From positions 45,667-109,666 of the forward strand of contig JAEUOZ010000012.1 of assembly GCA_016790225.1 (NCBI GenBank): a stretch of 64,000 nt of DNA, in the 5' to 3' direction. Positions 17,137 to 27,941 of this stretch are shown one piece after another. The stretch's first letter is position 1; each line of letters opens with the position of its first letter. The notes beneath the pieces are model-generated. The model did no database searches, was not told the origin of the DNA, and saw only the letters and a program-made list of their open reading frames with translations. Origin of the DNA: Rubrivivax sp. Its GTDB lineage: Bacteria > Pseudomonadota > Gammaproteobacteria > Burkholderiales > Burkholderiaceae. The position numbers and the translations under genes were made by a program.

Positions 17137-17613
17137 ATGAGTTCGCCACTTCGGGTAAACCTTGATCGCGTCGACCGGCTGCTGCTGAGCGAGCTGCAGG
17201 CCGACGGCCGCGTCAGCAACACCGATCTGGCGCAGCGCGCCGGGCTGTCGCAATCGGCCTGCCTGCGCCGCGTGCAGCGACTGGAAGCCGCCGGCATCAT
17301 CGAAGGCTACGGCGCGCGGCTGGACGCCGCCGCGCTGGGCAAGGGCGAGACGGTCTTCATCGAGATCACGCTCAGCAACCAGAGCGAAGCCGCGCTGGAT
17401 GCCTTCGAACGCGCCGTGGCCGCGTCGGCGGACATCCTGGAGTGCCACCTGATGGCCGGCGAGTACGACTATCTGCTGCGCGTGTCGGTCGCGGATTCGG
17501 CCGATTACGAGCGTCTGCACCGAAAGCAGCTGACCACCCTGCCCGGCGTGGCGCGCATCCGCTCCCACTTCGCGCTGCGCCGCGTGTCGCGCCGCAGCGG
17601 GCTCAGCCTATGA
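17137..17613 (+). CDS. Lrp/AsnC-family transcriptional regulator
   Basis: A 158-residue regulator with an N-terminal winged helix-turn-helix (VDRLLLSELQADGRVSNTD, LAQRAGLSQSACLRRVQRLE) and a C-terminal RAM/ACT-like effector domain (LECHLMAGEYDYLLRVSV). Length and layout are those of Lrp/AsnC proteins. I use the ATG at 17137; a TTG two codons upstream is also in frame. It is divergent from alanine dehydrogenase and so probably its alanine-responsive activator (AldR/BkdR-like). Its 3' end overlaps the convergent rarA gene by 6 bases. Confidence 0.93.
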   Translation: MSSPLRVNLDRVDRLLLSELQADGRVSNTDLAQRAGLSQSACLRRVQRLEAAGIIEGYGARLDAAALGKGETVFIEITLSNQSEAALDAFERAVAASADILECHLMAGEYDYLLRVSVADSADYERLHRKQLTTLPGVARIRSHFALRRVSRRSGLSL

Positions 17614-18960
17614 AGCGCTGCGGCGCTTCGACGTCGACTCCGCTTCAGCGTTAGCTTCCCGCAGCTGCGCCAGCTTCTCCGCGATGCGGATCTCCAGCCC
17701 GCGCGGCACGGGCTCGTAGAAGCGCGTCTCGGGCATGCCGTCGGGCAGGTAGCGTTCTCCGGCCGCGAAGCCGTCTGCCTCATCGTGGGCATAGCGGTAG
17801 CCCGCGCCATGACCCAGGTCCTTCATCAGGCGCGTGGGCGCATTGCGCAGGTGTTCCGGCACCGGGCGCGTGCCATCGGCCTTGACAAAGGCGCGCGCCG
17901 CCTTCCAGGCCGTGTATACCGCGTTGGACTTGGGTGCGACCGCCAGATAGAGCACGGCCTGCGCGAGCGCCAGTTCGCCTTCGGGCGAGCCCAGGCGTTC
18001 ATAGACCTCCGTGGCATCCAGCGCCACGCGCAGCCCGCGCGGATCGGCCAGGCCGATGTCTTCGCTGGCCATGCGCAGCACCCGCCGCGCCACGTAGCGC
18101 GGATCCACGCCGCCGTCCAGCATGCGCACCAGCCAGTACAGCGCCGCATCCGGATCCGAACCGCGCACCGCCTTGTGCAGCGCCGAGATGGTGTCGTAGA
18201 ACTGGTCGCCGCTCTTGTCGTAGCGGCGCAGCTGGTCGCCCAGCGCCTTCTCCAGCGCTGCCTCGTCGATCTCGACGGCCTCACCCGCGGCGGCCAGCGC
18301 GTTCTCCACCGCATTCAGCAGCCGCCGTGCATCGCCGTCGGCATGGGCGATCACACGCTTGCGCGCTGCGTCGCTCCAGGGCGGTGACGCGGTCGCGTGC
18401 TGCGCACGCTGCAGCAGCTCGCCCAGATCCGCGTCGCTCAAACTCTTCAGCACATGCACCGTGCTGCGCGACAGCAGCGCCGAGTTGACCTCGAAGGACG
18501 GGTTCTCGGTGGTCGCGCCGATGAAGGTGAAGAGGCCCGATTCGACGTGCGGCAGAAAGGCGTCCTGCTGCGCCTTGTTGAAGCGGTGCACCTCGTCCAC
18601 GAAGACCACCGTCCCGCGGCCGGACCCGCGCAGGGCCTGCGCCCGCTCCACCGCCTCGCGGATGTCCTTCACGCCGGCGAGCACGGCCGAAAGCACGATG
18701 AAGCTGGCATCCACCGCGCCCGCCACCAGGCGTGCCAGGGTCGTCTTGCCCACGCCGGGCGGGCCCCAGAGAATCATCGAGTGCAGCCGGTGGCGCTCGA
18801 AGGCCACGCGCAGCGGCTTGCCCGGGCCCAGCAGATGCTGCTGGCCGATCACCTCGTCCAGCGTGCGCGGCCGCAGCCGCTCGGCCAGCGGCACGTGGCC
18901 CGGCGATGCAGGCGCGGCGCGCCGGAGCTCTTCGTCATCGAACAGCGAAGGGCTGTTCAT
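17608..18960 (-). CDS. rarA: Replication-associated recombination protein A (RarA/MgsA)
   Basis: AAA+ ATPase of the clamp-loader-like RarA/WRNIP1 family acting at stalled replication forks; 450 residues, normal length. Walker A is ILWGPPGVGKTTLARLV, Walker B VVFVDEVHRFNKAQQDAFL and sensor 1 FIGATTENPSFEVN; the C-terminal half has the tetramerisation region (DPRYVARRVLRMASEDIG). It follows lolA by 6 bases in a minus-strand ftsK-lolA-rarA operon conserved in Burkholderiales. In related genomes serS often follows; here the Lrp/ald pair does. Confidence 0.96.
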   Translation of the reverse strand: MNSPSLFDDEELRRAAPASPGHVPLAERLRPRTLDEVIGQQHLLGPGKPLRVAFERHRLHSMILWGPPGVGKTTLARLVAGAVDASFIVLSAVLAGVKDIREAVERAQALRGSGRGTVVFVDEVHRFNKAQQDAFLPHVESGLFTFIGATTENPSFEVNSALLSRSTVHVLKSLSDADLGELLQRAQHATASPPWSDAARKRVIAHADGDARRLLNAVENALAAAGEAVEIDEAALEKALGDQLRRYDKSGDQFYDTISALHKAVRGSDPDAALYWLVRMLDGGVDPRYVARRVLRMASEDIGLADPRGLRVALDATEVYERLGSPEGELALAQAVLYLAVAPKSNAVYTAWKAARAFVKADGTRPVPEHLRNAPTRLMKDLGHGAGYRYAHDEADGFAAGERYLPDGMPETRFYEPVPRGLEIRIAEKLAQLREANAEAESTSKRRSAS

Positions 18961-18966
18961 GCCGGT

Positions 18967-19623
18967 TCACTGCTCGATGACGTCCGCACCGGGCGGGGGC
19001 TTGAAGACGAAGCTCTCGCGCGCCAGCGGCACGCCGGTCTGGAAGCCGCTGAACTGCAGCAGCGTGCGCTGTCCGAAGCTGTCCAGGATCTCGATGGCAG
19101 CCGGCTCCCTGCCGCGCAGCCCCACACGAAGCTCGCGCACCGTGCCTTCGCGCTGGCGCGGCGTGGCCAGCACCCAATCCAGGCCGTCGCGTGGGCCGTC
19201 GGCCTTCAGCACGAAATCCTTGTCCAGGTTGCCCCCGGCGATCAAGGCGGCGGGCGTGCTGCCCAGCGCGGCATCCATGCGGCGCGAACTGGCCTGCTTC
19301 AGGTCGGGGTCGTAGATCCAGACCTTGCTGCCGTCGGCCACGATCAGCTGCTCGAAGGGCTTGACATAGCTGAAGCGGAAGCGGTTGGGGCGCAGGAACT
19401 CGAAGCTGCCGCTGGAGACCTTCTTGCGCACGCCGTCGGCGGCCGTCACCGTCTGCGTGAAGCTGCCCTTGCCGCTCTGCGCCTCGCGCAGGAACTGGCG
19501 CAGGGTCTCCGTCGCATCGGCCTGCGCAGACGATGCCGCCGGCAGGGCCTGCAAGGCCGAAGCGGCCAGCGTGGCCAGACCGGCGCGCAGCGCCTGGCGG
19601 CGCGAGAGGCACAGGCGCTTCAT
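18967..19623 (-). CDS. lolA: Outer-membrane lipoprotein carrier protein LolA
   Basis: Periplasmic chaperone that carries lipoproteins from LolCDE to LolB; 218 residues. A signal peptide ([20 protein letters not shown]) ends near SSAQA. The mature protein has LolA features: [36 protein letters not shown] and [16 protein letters not shown]. The ATG overlaps the ftsK stop (ATGA), indicating translational coupling, and rarA follows 6 bases later. Confidence 0.95.
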   Translation of the reverse strand: MKRLCLSRRQALRAGLATLAASALQALPAASSAQADATETLRQFLREAQSGKGSFTQTVTAADGVRKKVSSGSFEFLRPNRFRFSYVKPFEQLIVADGSKVWIYDPDLKQASSRRMDAALGSTPAALIAGGNLDKDFVLKADGPRDGLDWVLATPRQREGTVRELRVGLRGREPAAIEILDSFGQRTLLQFSGFQTGVPLARESFVFKPPPGADVIEQ

Positions 19624-21956
19624 TCGGGGCGGACGGGAACCAGCAGTTCCCGGTTGCCGTTGGTGGACATTGCCGATACGAGTCCGGACTGTTCCATTTG
19701 TTCCAGCAGACGCGCCGCGCGGTTGTAGCCGATGCGCAGGTGGCGCTGCACGAGCGAGATCGAGGCCTTGCGGTGCTGCAGCACGATGGCCACGGCCTGG
19801 TCGTACATCGGGTCGTCTTCGCCACCGCCCGCCTCGGCGCCGGGGCCGCCGCCATCGGTCCCGTCGAGCGTGCCGCCTTCGAGGATGCCTTCGATGTAGT
19901 TGGGCTCACCCTGGCTCTTGAGGTACTCGACGACGCGGTGCACCTCGTCATCGCTGACGAAGGCGCCATGCACACGCACCGGCAGCCCGGTGCCTGAGGG
20001 CAGATAGAGCATGTCGCCCTGACCCAGCAGCGCTTCGGCGCCCATCTGGTCCAGGATGGTGCGGCTGTCGATCTTGCTGGCCACCTGGAAGCTCAGGCGC
20101 GTGGGGATGTTGGCCTTGATCAGGCCGGTGATCACGTCCACGCTCGGGCGCTGCGTGGCCAGGATGAGGTGGATGCCGGCGGCGCGCGCCTTCTGCGCCA
20201 GCCGGGCGATCAGTTCCTCGATCTTCTTGCCCACGACCATCATCAGATCGGCCAGCTCGTCGATCACCACGACGATGTGAGGCAGGCGCTCCAGCGGCTC
20301 CGGCGCCTCGGGCGTGAGGCTGAAGGGGTTCGGCAGCGCCTCGCCGCGCTCCGCGGCTTCGTCGATCTTCTTGTTGTAGCCGCTGAGCTGGCGCACGCCC
20401 AGCTTGCTCATCAGCTTGTAGCGCCGCTCCATTTCGCCCACACACCAGTTCAGCGCATGGGCCGCCTGCTTCATGTCCGTCACCACCGGGCACAGCAGGT
20501 GCGGAATGCCCTCGTAGACGCTCATCTCCAGCATCTTCGGATCGATGAGGATCAAGCGCACGTCGCGTGCCTCGGCCTTGTAGAGCAGGCTGAGGATCAT
20601 CGCGTTGATGCCCACCGACTTGCCCGAGCCCGTGGTGCCGGCGACCAGGCAATGCGGCATCTTGGCCAGATCGGCCACCAGCGGCGCGCCGACGATGTCC
20701 TTGCCCAGACCCATGGTCAGCATCGAGGCGGCATCGTTGTAGGCCTGAGAGCCCAGGATTTCCGCGAGCCGGATCGTCTGACGTCTGGCGTTGGGCAGCT
20801 CGAGCGCCATCGTCGTCTTGCCGGGAATCGTCTCCACCACGCGGATGCTGACCAGACTCAGCGAGCGCGCCAGATCCTTGGCCAGGTTCACGATCTGCGC
20901 GCCCTTGACGCCCACGTCGGGCTCGATCTCGTAGCGCGTGATCACAGGCCCGGGCGAGGCGGCCACCACGCGCACCACGACCCCAAAATCGCCGAGCTTC
21001 TTCTCGATCAGGCGCGAAGTCATCTCCAGCGACTCCGGCGTCACGCTCTCCTGGCGGCCGGGCGCGGCATCCAGCAGATCGACCTGCGGCAGCCGCGTGT
21101 CGGCCAGTTCGGCAAAGAGCGGCTTCTGGCGCTCCTTGATGACGCGATCGGACTTGGGCACCTCCAGCACCGGCTCTTCGATCAGCAAGGGGGCATGCAC
21201 GGGCGCAATCTGCTGCGCCTCGACCTGCTGTTCGCGCTCGCTGGCCAGGCGCTCGCCGAAGGCCAGGTCTTCCGCCTGCTCGCGGCGCTCGGCCCGGCGT
21301 GCGCCGAAGGCTTCGATGCGCGTGCCCAGCGCATCGGCCAGCGACAGCCAGGAAAAGCGCAAGGCCAGGGACGCACCGATGACCAGCGCGGCGATCCACA
21401 CCACACCGGAGCCGGCAAAGCCCAGCCATCGATCCGACAGCGGGCCCAGCGCGTGGCCCAGCACGCCACCGGCGTGGCCCGGCAGATGGGCTTCCCAGCG
21501 GTACAGGCGCGTCCACTCCAGTGCAGCGCTTGCGCACACCAGCAGGATCAGCCCGCACCAGAAGAGCAGCAGCGCGCGGGCGCCGGGCCGCGCGATCTGG
21601 TCTTCGCCGCGCAGCTGGCGCGCCAGCGCACTGAGCCAGTGGCGCAGCGTCACCAGGGGAAGCCACCAGACCGAGAAACCGAAGAGGAAATAGGCCAGGT
21701 CCGCCAGCCAGGCGCCCAGCCGGCCGGCCTTGTTGCGCAGCGCTTCACCGCTGCCCGAGGTGCTGAAGCCGGGGTCGCCGGCATGGTGCGTCAGCAGTGC
21801 CAGCACCAGGAACAGCCACACAGCCGCCCCGATCAGCAGGCCGAATCGGCGCCAGGTCGATACCTTGCCTGACGGTGCAGCCGATGGGCCGGGGCGCGCA
21901 GCCTTGCCGGCCGCGGCGGGGCCTTCAAGACCCAGGGAACCCAGTGGAAAGGTCAT
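19620..21956 (-). CDS. ftsK: DNA translocase FtsK
   Basis: Septal DNA translocase for chromosome dimer resolution and segregation; 778 residues from the ATG at 21956 (784 from an upstream ATG at 21974; neither has a strong ribosome-binding site). The N-terminus has four membrane segments (for example [16 protein letters not shown] and [20 protein letters not shown]), a linker of about 100 residues, then the motor: Walker [18 protein letters not shown] and Walker [15 protein letters not shown]. The C-terminal gamma winged-helix ([32 protein letters not shown]) should read polar KOPS-like sites. Linker and N-terminal domain are shorter than in E. coli. Confidence 0.95.
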   Translation of the reverse strand: MTFPLGSLGLEGPAAAGKAARPGPSAAPSGKVSTWRRFGLLIGAAVWLFLVLALLTHHAGDPGFSTSGSGEALRNKAGRLGAWLADLAYFLFGFSVWWLPLVTLRHWLSALARQLRGEDQIARPGARALLLFWCGLILLVCASAALEWTRLYRWEAHLPGHAGGVLGHALGPLSDRWLGFAGSGVVWIAALVIGASLALRFSWLSLADALGTRIEAFGARRAERREQAEDLAFGERLASEREQQVEAQQIAPVHAPLLIEEPVLEVPKSDRVIKERQKPLFAELADTRLPQVDLLDAAPGRQESVTPESLEMTSRLIEKKLGDFGVVVRVVAASPGPVITRYEIEPDVGVKGAQIVNLAKDLARSLSLVSIRVVETIPGKTTMALELPNARRQTIRLAEILGSQAYNDAASMLTMGLGKDIVGAPLVADLAKMPHCLVAGTTGSGKSVGINAMILSLLYKAEARDVRLILIDPKMLEMSVYEGIPHLLCPVVTDMKQAAHALNWCVGEMERRYKLMSKLGVRQLSGYNKKIDEAAERGEALPNPFSLTPEAPEPLERLPHIVVVIDELADLMMVVGKKIEELIARLAQKARAAGIHLILATQRPSVDVITGLIKANIPTRLSFQVASKIDSRTILDQMGAEALLGQGDMLYLPSGTGLPVRVHGAFVSDDEVHRVVEYLKSQGEPNYIEGILEGGTLDGTDGGGPGAEAGGGEDDPMYDQAVAIVLQHRKASISLVQRHLRIGYNRAARLLEQMEQSGLVSAMSTNGNRELLVPVRPE

Positions 21957-22060
21957 GCGCCGATTGTGGCGCATGGGGCGGCCCGGCCTTCAGGCCGGGG
22001 CGGCGATTCGGGCGTGGCGGATGCGGCCGTGGCGGTTGAGGCCCACCGGCCCCGGGTGGA

Positions 22061-22729
22061 TCACTCCTGAGTGATCTTGTCCTTGAGGATGACCGACCCG
22101 TTGTCCTGCGTCTCGATGACGCCGCGCTCCTCGAGATCCTTCATCACGCGGCTGACCATCTCGCGCGAGGCGCCGACCACCTTGGCCATGTCCTGTCGGC
22201 TGACCTTGTGGCGGATGATGCGCGTGCCGTTGTCATCGTCAGCCATGTCCAGCAGCGTGCGCGCAACCCGGCCGTAGACATCGAGCAAGGCCAGCGATTC
22301 GATCTGGCGATCGGCATTGCGCAGGCGACGTACCAGGCCGCGCATGATGCCGTAGGACAGGCTGGTGTTTTCCGGCAGGCAGCGCGCGAAATCCGTGCGC
22401 GCCAGCACCAGCATGTCGGTCTGCACTTCGGCACGCACGGTGGCGGAGTGCGGCTCGTTGTCGATCAGGCTCATCTCGCCCACGTAGTCGCCCGATTCCA
22501 GCACCGCCAGGATGACTTCGCGGCCGCGCGAATCCGAGGTCAGCACGCGCGCACGGCCATTGAGCAGGATGAACAGCGTGTTGGTCTTGCGGCCCTGCTC
22601 GACGATCAGCTCGCCGCGGCGGAAGCGTCGCTTGACCACGCTGTCGGCGATGGACTGTGCCTGCTCGACGGTGAGCATCGAGAACAGCGGAACGCGGCGG
22701 ATCAGATCCAGGTTGGAAAGCATCGACAT
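22061..22729 (-). CDS. Crp/Fnr-family transcriptional regulator
   Basis: A 222-residue regulator with an N-terminal cyclic-nucleotide-binding-like beta barrel (GELIVEQGRKTNTLFILLNG, GDYVGEMSLIDNEPHSATV) and a C-terminal winged helix with the recognition helix in SRQDMAKVVGASREMVSRVM. The GEMSLIDN-x-PHSATV segment resembles the phosphate-binding cassette of CRP. There is no cysteine cluster, so it is not an oxygen-sensing FNR. The ATG at 22729 has AGGAG 8 bases upstream. It lies between ftsK and divergent trxB; targets are unknown. Confidence 0.92.
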   Translation of the reverse strand: MSMLSNLDLIRRVPLFSMLTVEQAQSIADSVVKRRFRRGELIVEQGRKTNTLFILLNGRARVLTSDSRGREVILAVLESGDYVGEMSLIDNEPHSATVRAEVQTDMLVLARTDFARCLPENTSLSYGIMRGLVRRLRNADRQIESLALLDVYGRVARTLLDMADDDNGTRIIRHKVSRQDMAKVVGASREMVSRVMKDLEERGVIETQDNGSVILKDKITQE

Positions 22730-22793
22730 CTCTGTGACTCCTGCGCGGGTCGTGCCCTATTGAAGCGATTGACCGTGGATATCGGCACTTTGA

Positions 22794-23882
<1,089 letters not shown>

Positions 23883-23915
23883 AACACCCAGCCAGGCAGC
23901 GCCGCAGTTTCAGCC

Positions 23916-23921
23916 TATAAT
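23916..23921 (+). promoter_or_regulatory. Putative -10 element for rpmB-rpmG
   Basis: A perfect TATAAT hexamer 128 bases before the rpmB start, in the 166-base region after trxB. The -35 region is poorly conserved, which is common for strong ribosomal-protein promoters. Confidence 0.5.
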
Positions 23922-24048
23922 TGCGGGCTTTGCCGCTTTGGCTTCGCCTTCCCTCAAGGCGCGGGCCGTCAGCTGACACGCGGCAGCTTCCTCAGTCCAA
24001 CACACAGCCGGGTGCGCATCTGACGCCACGGCCTCACGGAGCAGCCTC

Positions 24049-24282
24049 ATGGCACGCGTCTGTCAAGTCACGGGCAAGCGCCCGATGGTGGGAAACAACG
24101 TCTCCCACGCCAACAACAAGACCAAGCGTCGGTTCCTGCCGAACCTGCAGTACCGGCGCTTCTGGGTGGAGAGCGAAAACCGCTGGGTGCGCCTGCGCAT
24201 CACCAACGCCGCGCTGCGCCTCATCGACAAGGTGGGCATTGACAAGGTCGTTGCCGACCTGCGCGCCAAGGGCGCGATCTGA
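24049..24282 (+). CDS. rpmB: 50S ribosomal protein L28
   Basis: Ribosomal large-subunit protein, 77 residues, standard for proteobacteria. It begins [20 protein letters not shown] and continues with the conserved [10 protein letters not shown] and [15 protein letters not shown] segments. It forms an operon with rpmG 32 bases downstream and ends in a strong terminator after rpmG. Confidence 0.98.
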   Translation: MARVCQVTGKRPMVGNNVSHANNKTKRRFLPNLQYRRFWVESENRWVRLRITNAALRLIDKVGIDKVVADLRAKGAI

Positions 24283-24314
24283 GTTCGGCGCAATCAGCTA
24301 GCTAGGAGCATCAC

Positions 24315-24482
24315 ATGGCCAAGGGCGGACGCGAAAAGATCAAGCTGGAGTCGACGGCAGGCACCGGTCACTTCTACACCACGAACAAGAACAAGAAGAC
24401 CACGCCTGAAAAGCTGGAATTCCTGAAGTTCGATCCGAAGGCACGCAAGCACGTGCTCTACAAGGAAGTGAAGCTCAAGTAA
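24315..24482 (+). CDS. rpmG: 50S ribosomal protein L33
   Basis: A 55-residue ribosomal protein, too short for many gene finders. Translation gives [20 protein letters not shown] at the N-terminus and ends YKEVKLK. It lacks the CxxC pairs of the zinc-binding form, so it is the zinc-independent (C-minus) type. TAGGAG lies 7 bases before the ATG. It is cotranscribed with rpmB. Confidence 0.97.
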   Translation: MAKGGREKIKLESTAGTGHFYTTNKNKKTTPEKLEFLKFDPKARKHVLYKEVKLK

Positions 24483-24512
24483 GCGGATCGCTTCCTTCGG
24501 GCCGTCTACGAA

Positions 24513-24546
24513 AAAGGCCCGCCTCCGATGGAGGCGGGCCTTTTTT
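24513..24546. terminator. Bidirectional intrinsic terminator
   Basis: AAAGGCCCGCCTCC pairs with GGAGGCGGGCCTTT around a GAT loop; six Ts follow on the plus strand and a run of As precedes it, so it can terminate both rpmB-rpmG and the convergent desaturase gene. Confidence 0.9.
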
Positions 24547-24570
24547 CATGCCGCTTCAGGCCCGTGTGCC

Positions 24571-25794
24571 TCAGGCCCGCGCCGCGCGCAGCTTCAGCGC
24601 AAACTCCTGCAGGGAACTGATCCCGCTGTCCTCGGCCTTGCGGCACCAGGCCTGCAGATCGGCCACGGCCTGCTCGGCCGAGACATTGGTGCGCGTCCAC
24701 AGCAGCCGCAGCTCTTCGCGCATCAGCACCAGCTTGGCCAGCACCGGCGTATCGCCCACCACGCTGTCCAGCTGCGCACGCACGCCGGCGGGAATCTTGT
24801 CCGCATCGCGGTGCAGCCAGCGGCGCGCCACCGTCAGGTTGGCCAGACGCGCGGTGTTCTGCGCACCCTGAGCCTTCAGACGGTCCATCTCCGTGCCCAC
24901 CGCGCGCTTCATCTCGGCGGCGTAGCGCGCCATGAGTTCATACCGGTTGGCGATGATGGCTTCCAGCGTCTTGCCGTCGGCCTGCGGCTTCACGGCACCC
25001 AGACGCAGTTCAGGGGCGGTCTTGCGCACCTTGGCCAGGCCCAGCGCCTGCAGCGTGCGGATGTAGAGCCAGCCGATGTCGAACTCGAAGGGCTTGACCG
25101 ACAGCTTGGCCGAGGTCGGATAGGTGTGGTGGTTGTTGTGCAGCTCTTCGCCGCCGATGATGATGCCCCAGGGCGAGATGTTGGTCGACGCGTCGGGCGC
25201 CTCGAAATTGCGGTAGCCCCAATAGTGGCCGATGCCGTTGATGATGCCCGCCGCGGTCACGGGGATCCACAGCATCTGCACCGCCCAGACCGTGAGGCCG
25301 ATGGCACCGAACAGCGCCACGTTGAGGATCAGCATCAGCGCCACACCCTGCCAGGAAAAGCGGCTGTACAGCTTGCGCTCCAGCCAGTCGTCGGGCGTGT
25401 TGTGGCCGTACTTGCTGAGCGTTTCCTGGTTCTTGGCTTCAGCCCGGTAGAGCTCGGAGCCCTTCCAGAAGACCGTCTCGATGCCATGGGCGACGGGGCT
25501 GTGCGGATCGTCGGCCGTTTCGCACTTGGCGTGGTGCTTGCGGTGGATCGCGACCCATTCCTTGGTGACCATGCCGGTGGTCAGCCACAGCCAGAAGCGG
25601 AAGAAGTGCGACGGGATCGCATGCAGCTCCAGCGCACGGTGCGCCTGGGCGCGGTGCAGGAAGATGGTCACCGAGGCAATGGTGATGTGTGTCACGGCCA
25701 GCGTGAACAGCAGCACCTGCCACCAGCTCGCGCCGAGCAGACCGTCGGACAGCCACAGGACCAGCATGTCCCGACCCGTTGTGATCATTTCCAT
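24571..25794 (-). CDS. Acyl-CoA/acyl-lipid delta-9-type fatty acid desaturase
   Basis: Membrane di-iron desaturase introducing a cis double bond into acyl chains, 407 residues. The three histidine boxes are HRAQAHR (47-53), HRKHH (84-88) and HNNHH (219-223), with hydrophobic segments between them (for example VLLFTLAVTHITIASVTIFL and LILNVALFGAIGLTVW). About 150 residues after the last box form a mainly helical, charged C-terminal extension typical of this bacterial group. It may tune membrane fluidity. It is convergent with rpmG, sharing a terminator. Confidence 0.93.
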   Translation of the reverse strand: MEMITTGRDMLVLWLSDGLLGASWWQVLLFTLAVTHITIASVTIFLHRAQAHRALELHAIPSHFFRFWLWLTTGMVTKEWVAIHRKHHAKCETADDPHSPVAHGIETVFWKGSELYRAEAKNQETLSKYGHNTPDDWLERKLYSRFSWQGVALMLILNVALFGAIGLTVWAVQMLWIPVTAAGIINGIGHYWGYRNFEAPDASTNISPWGIIIGGEELHNNHHTYPTSAKLSVKPFEFDIGWLYIRTLQALGLAKVRKTAPELRLGAVKPQADGKTLEAIIANRYELMARYAAEMKRAVGTEMDRLKAQGAQNTARLANLTVARRWLHRDADKIPAGVRAQLDSVVGDTPVLAKLVLMREELRLLWTRTNVSAEQAVADLQAWCRKAEDSGISSLQEFALKLRAARA

Positions 25795-25954
25795 CAGATT
25801 CAGCCTTTACTGCCCCGGCTGGGGCGGGCGGATTGTAGGTGGGGGTTTCGAGAATTACCTGACAAACCCGAATGCGGCCTAGGGCTGCTACCCATCAGCT
25901 TGAGCTGAATCAATCAATCCGTTTCGGCGAAGTTAGTGCGTTTTCAGGCGCATT

Positions 25955-27217
25955 TCACTTGCGTTGCCATACGGCAGCAAAGAATCCGTCCGTTGCATGG
26001 CGATGCGGCCAGAGCCGAAGCCAGGGGCCCGAGCAGACTTCCGTCACATCGGCAAGTTGCAGAACCTGCAGCAGCGAACCCACCTCCAGCGGCTCGAAAC
26101 GTGCGCTTTCGGCTTCTGTAAAGGCCCTGGCGACCGCTTCGTTCTCGGCCTGCAGCAGGCTGCAGGTGGCATAGACCAGCCGTCCGCCCGGGCGCAGCAG
26201 CCGCGCCGCGCTGGCCAGGATGGCCAGCTGCTTGGCATGCATCTCCTGCACCGATGCGGGCGTCTGACGCCATTTCAGATCCGGGTTGCGGCGCAGTGTG
26301 CCCAGGCCGGAACAAGGCGCATCGACCAGCACCCGGTCGATCTTGCCGGCCAGCCGCTTGATGCGATCGTCCCGCTCGTGCGCGATGGCCACCGGATGCA
26401 CGTTCGACAGCCCGCTGCGCGCCAGACGCGGCTTCAGCGCCTCCAGCCGGTGGGCGGCGGTGTCGAAGGCATAGAGGCGCCCCGTATTGCGCATCATCGC
26501 GCCCAGCGCGAGCGTCTTGCCGCCGGCACCGGCACAGAAGTCCACCACCATCTCGCCGCGGCCCGCACCCGTCAGCAGCGCCAGCAGCTGGCTGCCCTCG
26601 TCCTGCACCTCGACCTCACCGCGCAGGAAGACGGGTAGGCGGTTGAGCGCCGGCTTGCCCGCGACGCGCAGGCCCCAGGGCGACAGCGGAGTGGGGCGGG
26701 CATCGATGCCGGCCTGGGCAAGCGCCGCCTGGGCGTCTTCACGCTTGCCCTTGAGCACATTGACGCGCAGGTCCAGCGGCGCTGGCTGATCCAGGCTCGC
26801 CACCAGAGGCCAGAAGCCGGCCTCGCCCAATTCCGCCTTCAGACTCTGCGCAAGCCAGCCGGGCAGGTTGTGGCGCAGGGGCTCGGGCAAGGTGCGCAGA
26901 TCCAGGGCGCGCATCTCCTGCAACCAGGCCCGCTCGGGCAGCGGCAAGCCGCTGTCCAGAAACTCGGGGCTGCCCTGCCAGCCCAGCAGCGCCAGGCGCC
27001 GCTCCAGCGGGCCCTGACCACTCTGCGCCAGGTGCTGCAGCAGCGGCTTGCGACGCAGCACCGCATAGGTGGTCTCGGCCAGGGCGTGACGCTCACGCTG
27101 GCCCAGCACGCGGTGGCGCCGGAAGAAATCGGAGACGGTCTGGTCAGCGGGCTTCTCCAGCCGCAGCACCTCGCGCAGCAGCTCGGCCGTCATGTCCAGC
27201 AGGGCACGCGGCGTCAT
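25955..27217 (-). CDS. rsmB: 16S rRNA m5C methyltransferase, RsmB/Fmu type
   Basis: SAM-dependent RNA cytosine-C5 methyltransferase, 420 residues. The N-terminal helical, NusB-like region (LLDMTAELLREVLRLEKPAD) precedes a Rossmann domain with the SAM motif VVDFCAGAGGKTLALGA. The two catalytic cysteines are in DAPCSGLGTLRRNPD and VYATCSLLQAENE. I chose the ATG at 27217: AGGAGG lies 7 bases upstream and it overlaps the purN stop (ATGA). RsmB methylates C967 in E. coli; paralogues such as RsmF cannot be fully excluded, but the length fits RsmB. Confidence 0.88.
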   Translation of the reverse strand: MTPRALLDMTAELLREVLRLEKPADQTVSDFFRRHRVLGQRERHALAETTYAVLRRKPLLQHLAQSGQGPLERRLALLGWQGSPEFLDSGLPLPERAWLQEMRALDLRTLPEPLRHNLPGWLAQSLKAELGEAGFWPLVASLDQPAPLDLRVNVLKGKREDAQAALAQAGIDARPTPLSPWGLRVAGKPALNRLPVFLRGEVEVQDEGSQLLALLTGAGRGEMVVDFCAGAGGKTLALGAMMRNTGRLYAFDTAAHRLEALKPRLARSGLSNVHPVAIAHERDDRIKRLAGKIDRVLVDAPCSGLGTLRRNPDLKWRQTPASVQEMHAKQLAILASAARLLRPGGRLVYATCSLLQAENEAVARAFTEAESARFEPLEVGSLLQVLQLADVTEVCSGPWLRLWPHRHATDGFFAAVWQRK

Positions 27218-27870
27218 GCGGCAGCCTCCTGGCCCGACGCTGCCTGCCACAGCGCCCTTGGCGCCGCGTCCGTCTGCCGCACCCGGCCGCCTTCCAGCCG
27301 CAGCCGGCCTTCGACGAATCCGCGCACGACCTTCGGGTAGATCTGGTGCTCCGTGGCCAGTACCCGCGCCGCGAGCGTGGCGGCATCGTCCTGCGGCAGC
27401 ACCGGCACGACCGACTGCATGACGATGGGGCCGTGATCGAGCTGTGGCGTCACGAAGTGCACCGTGGCGCCGGCCACGGCGCAGCCGGCTTCCAGTGCCC
27501 GCTCGTGCGTGTGCAGACCGGGAAAAGCCGGCAGCAGCGAGGGGTGGATGTTCAACATCCGACCTTCGTAGCGGCGCACGAACGGTTCACCCAGGATGCG
27601 CATGAAACCTGCGAGAACCAGCAGATCCGGCGCAAAGCCATCCACGCAGTCGGCCAGCGCCGCGTCGAAGGCATCCCGGCTGCCGAAGGCCTTGTGATCG
27701 ACCACGGCCGTGCGGATGCCGGCCTGCTGCGCAAAGGCCAGGCCGGCCGCCGCGGGACGGTTGCTGATGACGGCCGAGACCTCGGCAGGCCAGCCTTCTT
27801 CGCGGCAGCGCTGCACGATGGCTTCCATGTTCGAGCCGCGGCCGGAGATGAGGATGACGATGCGCTTCAT
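27214..27870 (-). CDS. purN: Phosphoribosylglycinamide formyltransferase
   Basis: Purine synthesis enzyme transferring a formyl group from 10-formyl-THF to GAR; 218 residues. The substrate-binding ILISGRGSNMEAIVQ is at the N-terminus, the catalytic Asn/His region is HPSLLPAFPGLHTHERAL, and the catalytic Asp is in VHFVTPQLDHGPIV. All expected active-site residues appear. It is cotranscribed and translationally coupled with rsmB, and divergent from trpS across 71 bases. Confidence 0.96.
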   Translation of the reverse strand: MKRIVILISGRGSNMEAIVQRCREEGWPAEVSAVISNRPAAAGLAFAQQAGIRTAVVDHKAFGSRDAFDAALADCVDGFAPDLLVLAGFMRILGEPFVRRYEGRMLNIHPSLLPAFPGLHTHERALEAGCAVAGATVHFVTPQLDHGPIVMQSVVPVLPQDDAATLAARVLATEHQIYPKVVRGFVEGRLRLEGGRVRQTDAAPRALWQAASGQEAAA

Positions 27871-27941
27871 GACGGCGCGCAGTGTAGGCGGGCGCCGGTG
27901 CGAGAATCCGCGCCCCTGCCCACTCCCGCCGACCGAAACCC

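Noticed and set aside
19620..19700. Frameshift at the ftsK/lolA junction
   Set aside because: The 4-base overlap is a normal ATGA coupling, and both proteins have intact ends.
22061..22729. Oxygen-sensing FNR
   Set aside because: No cysteine cluster for an iron-sulfur centre, so a general Crp-type call is kept.
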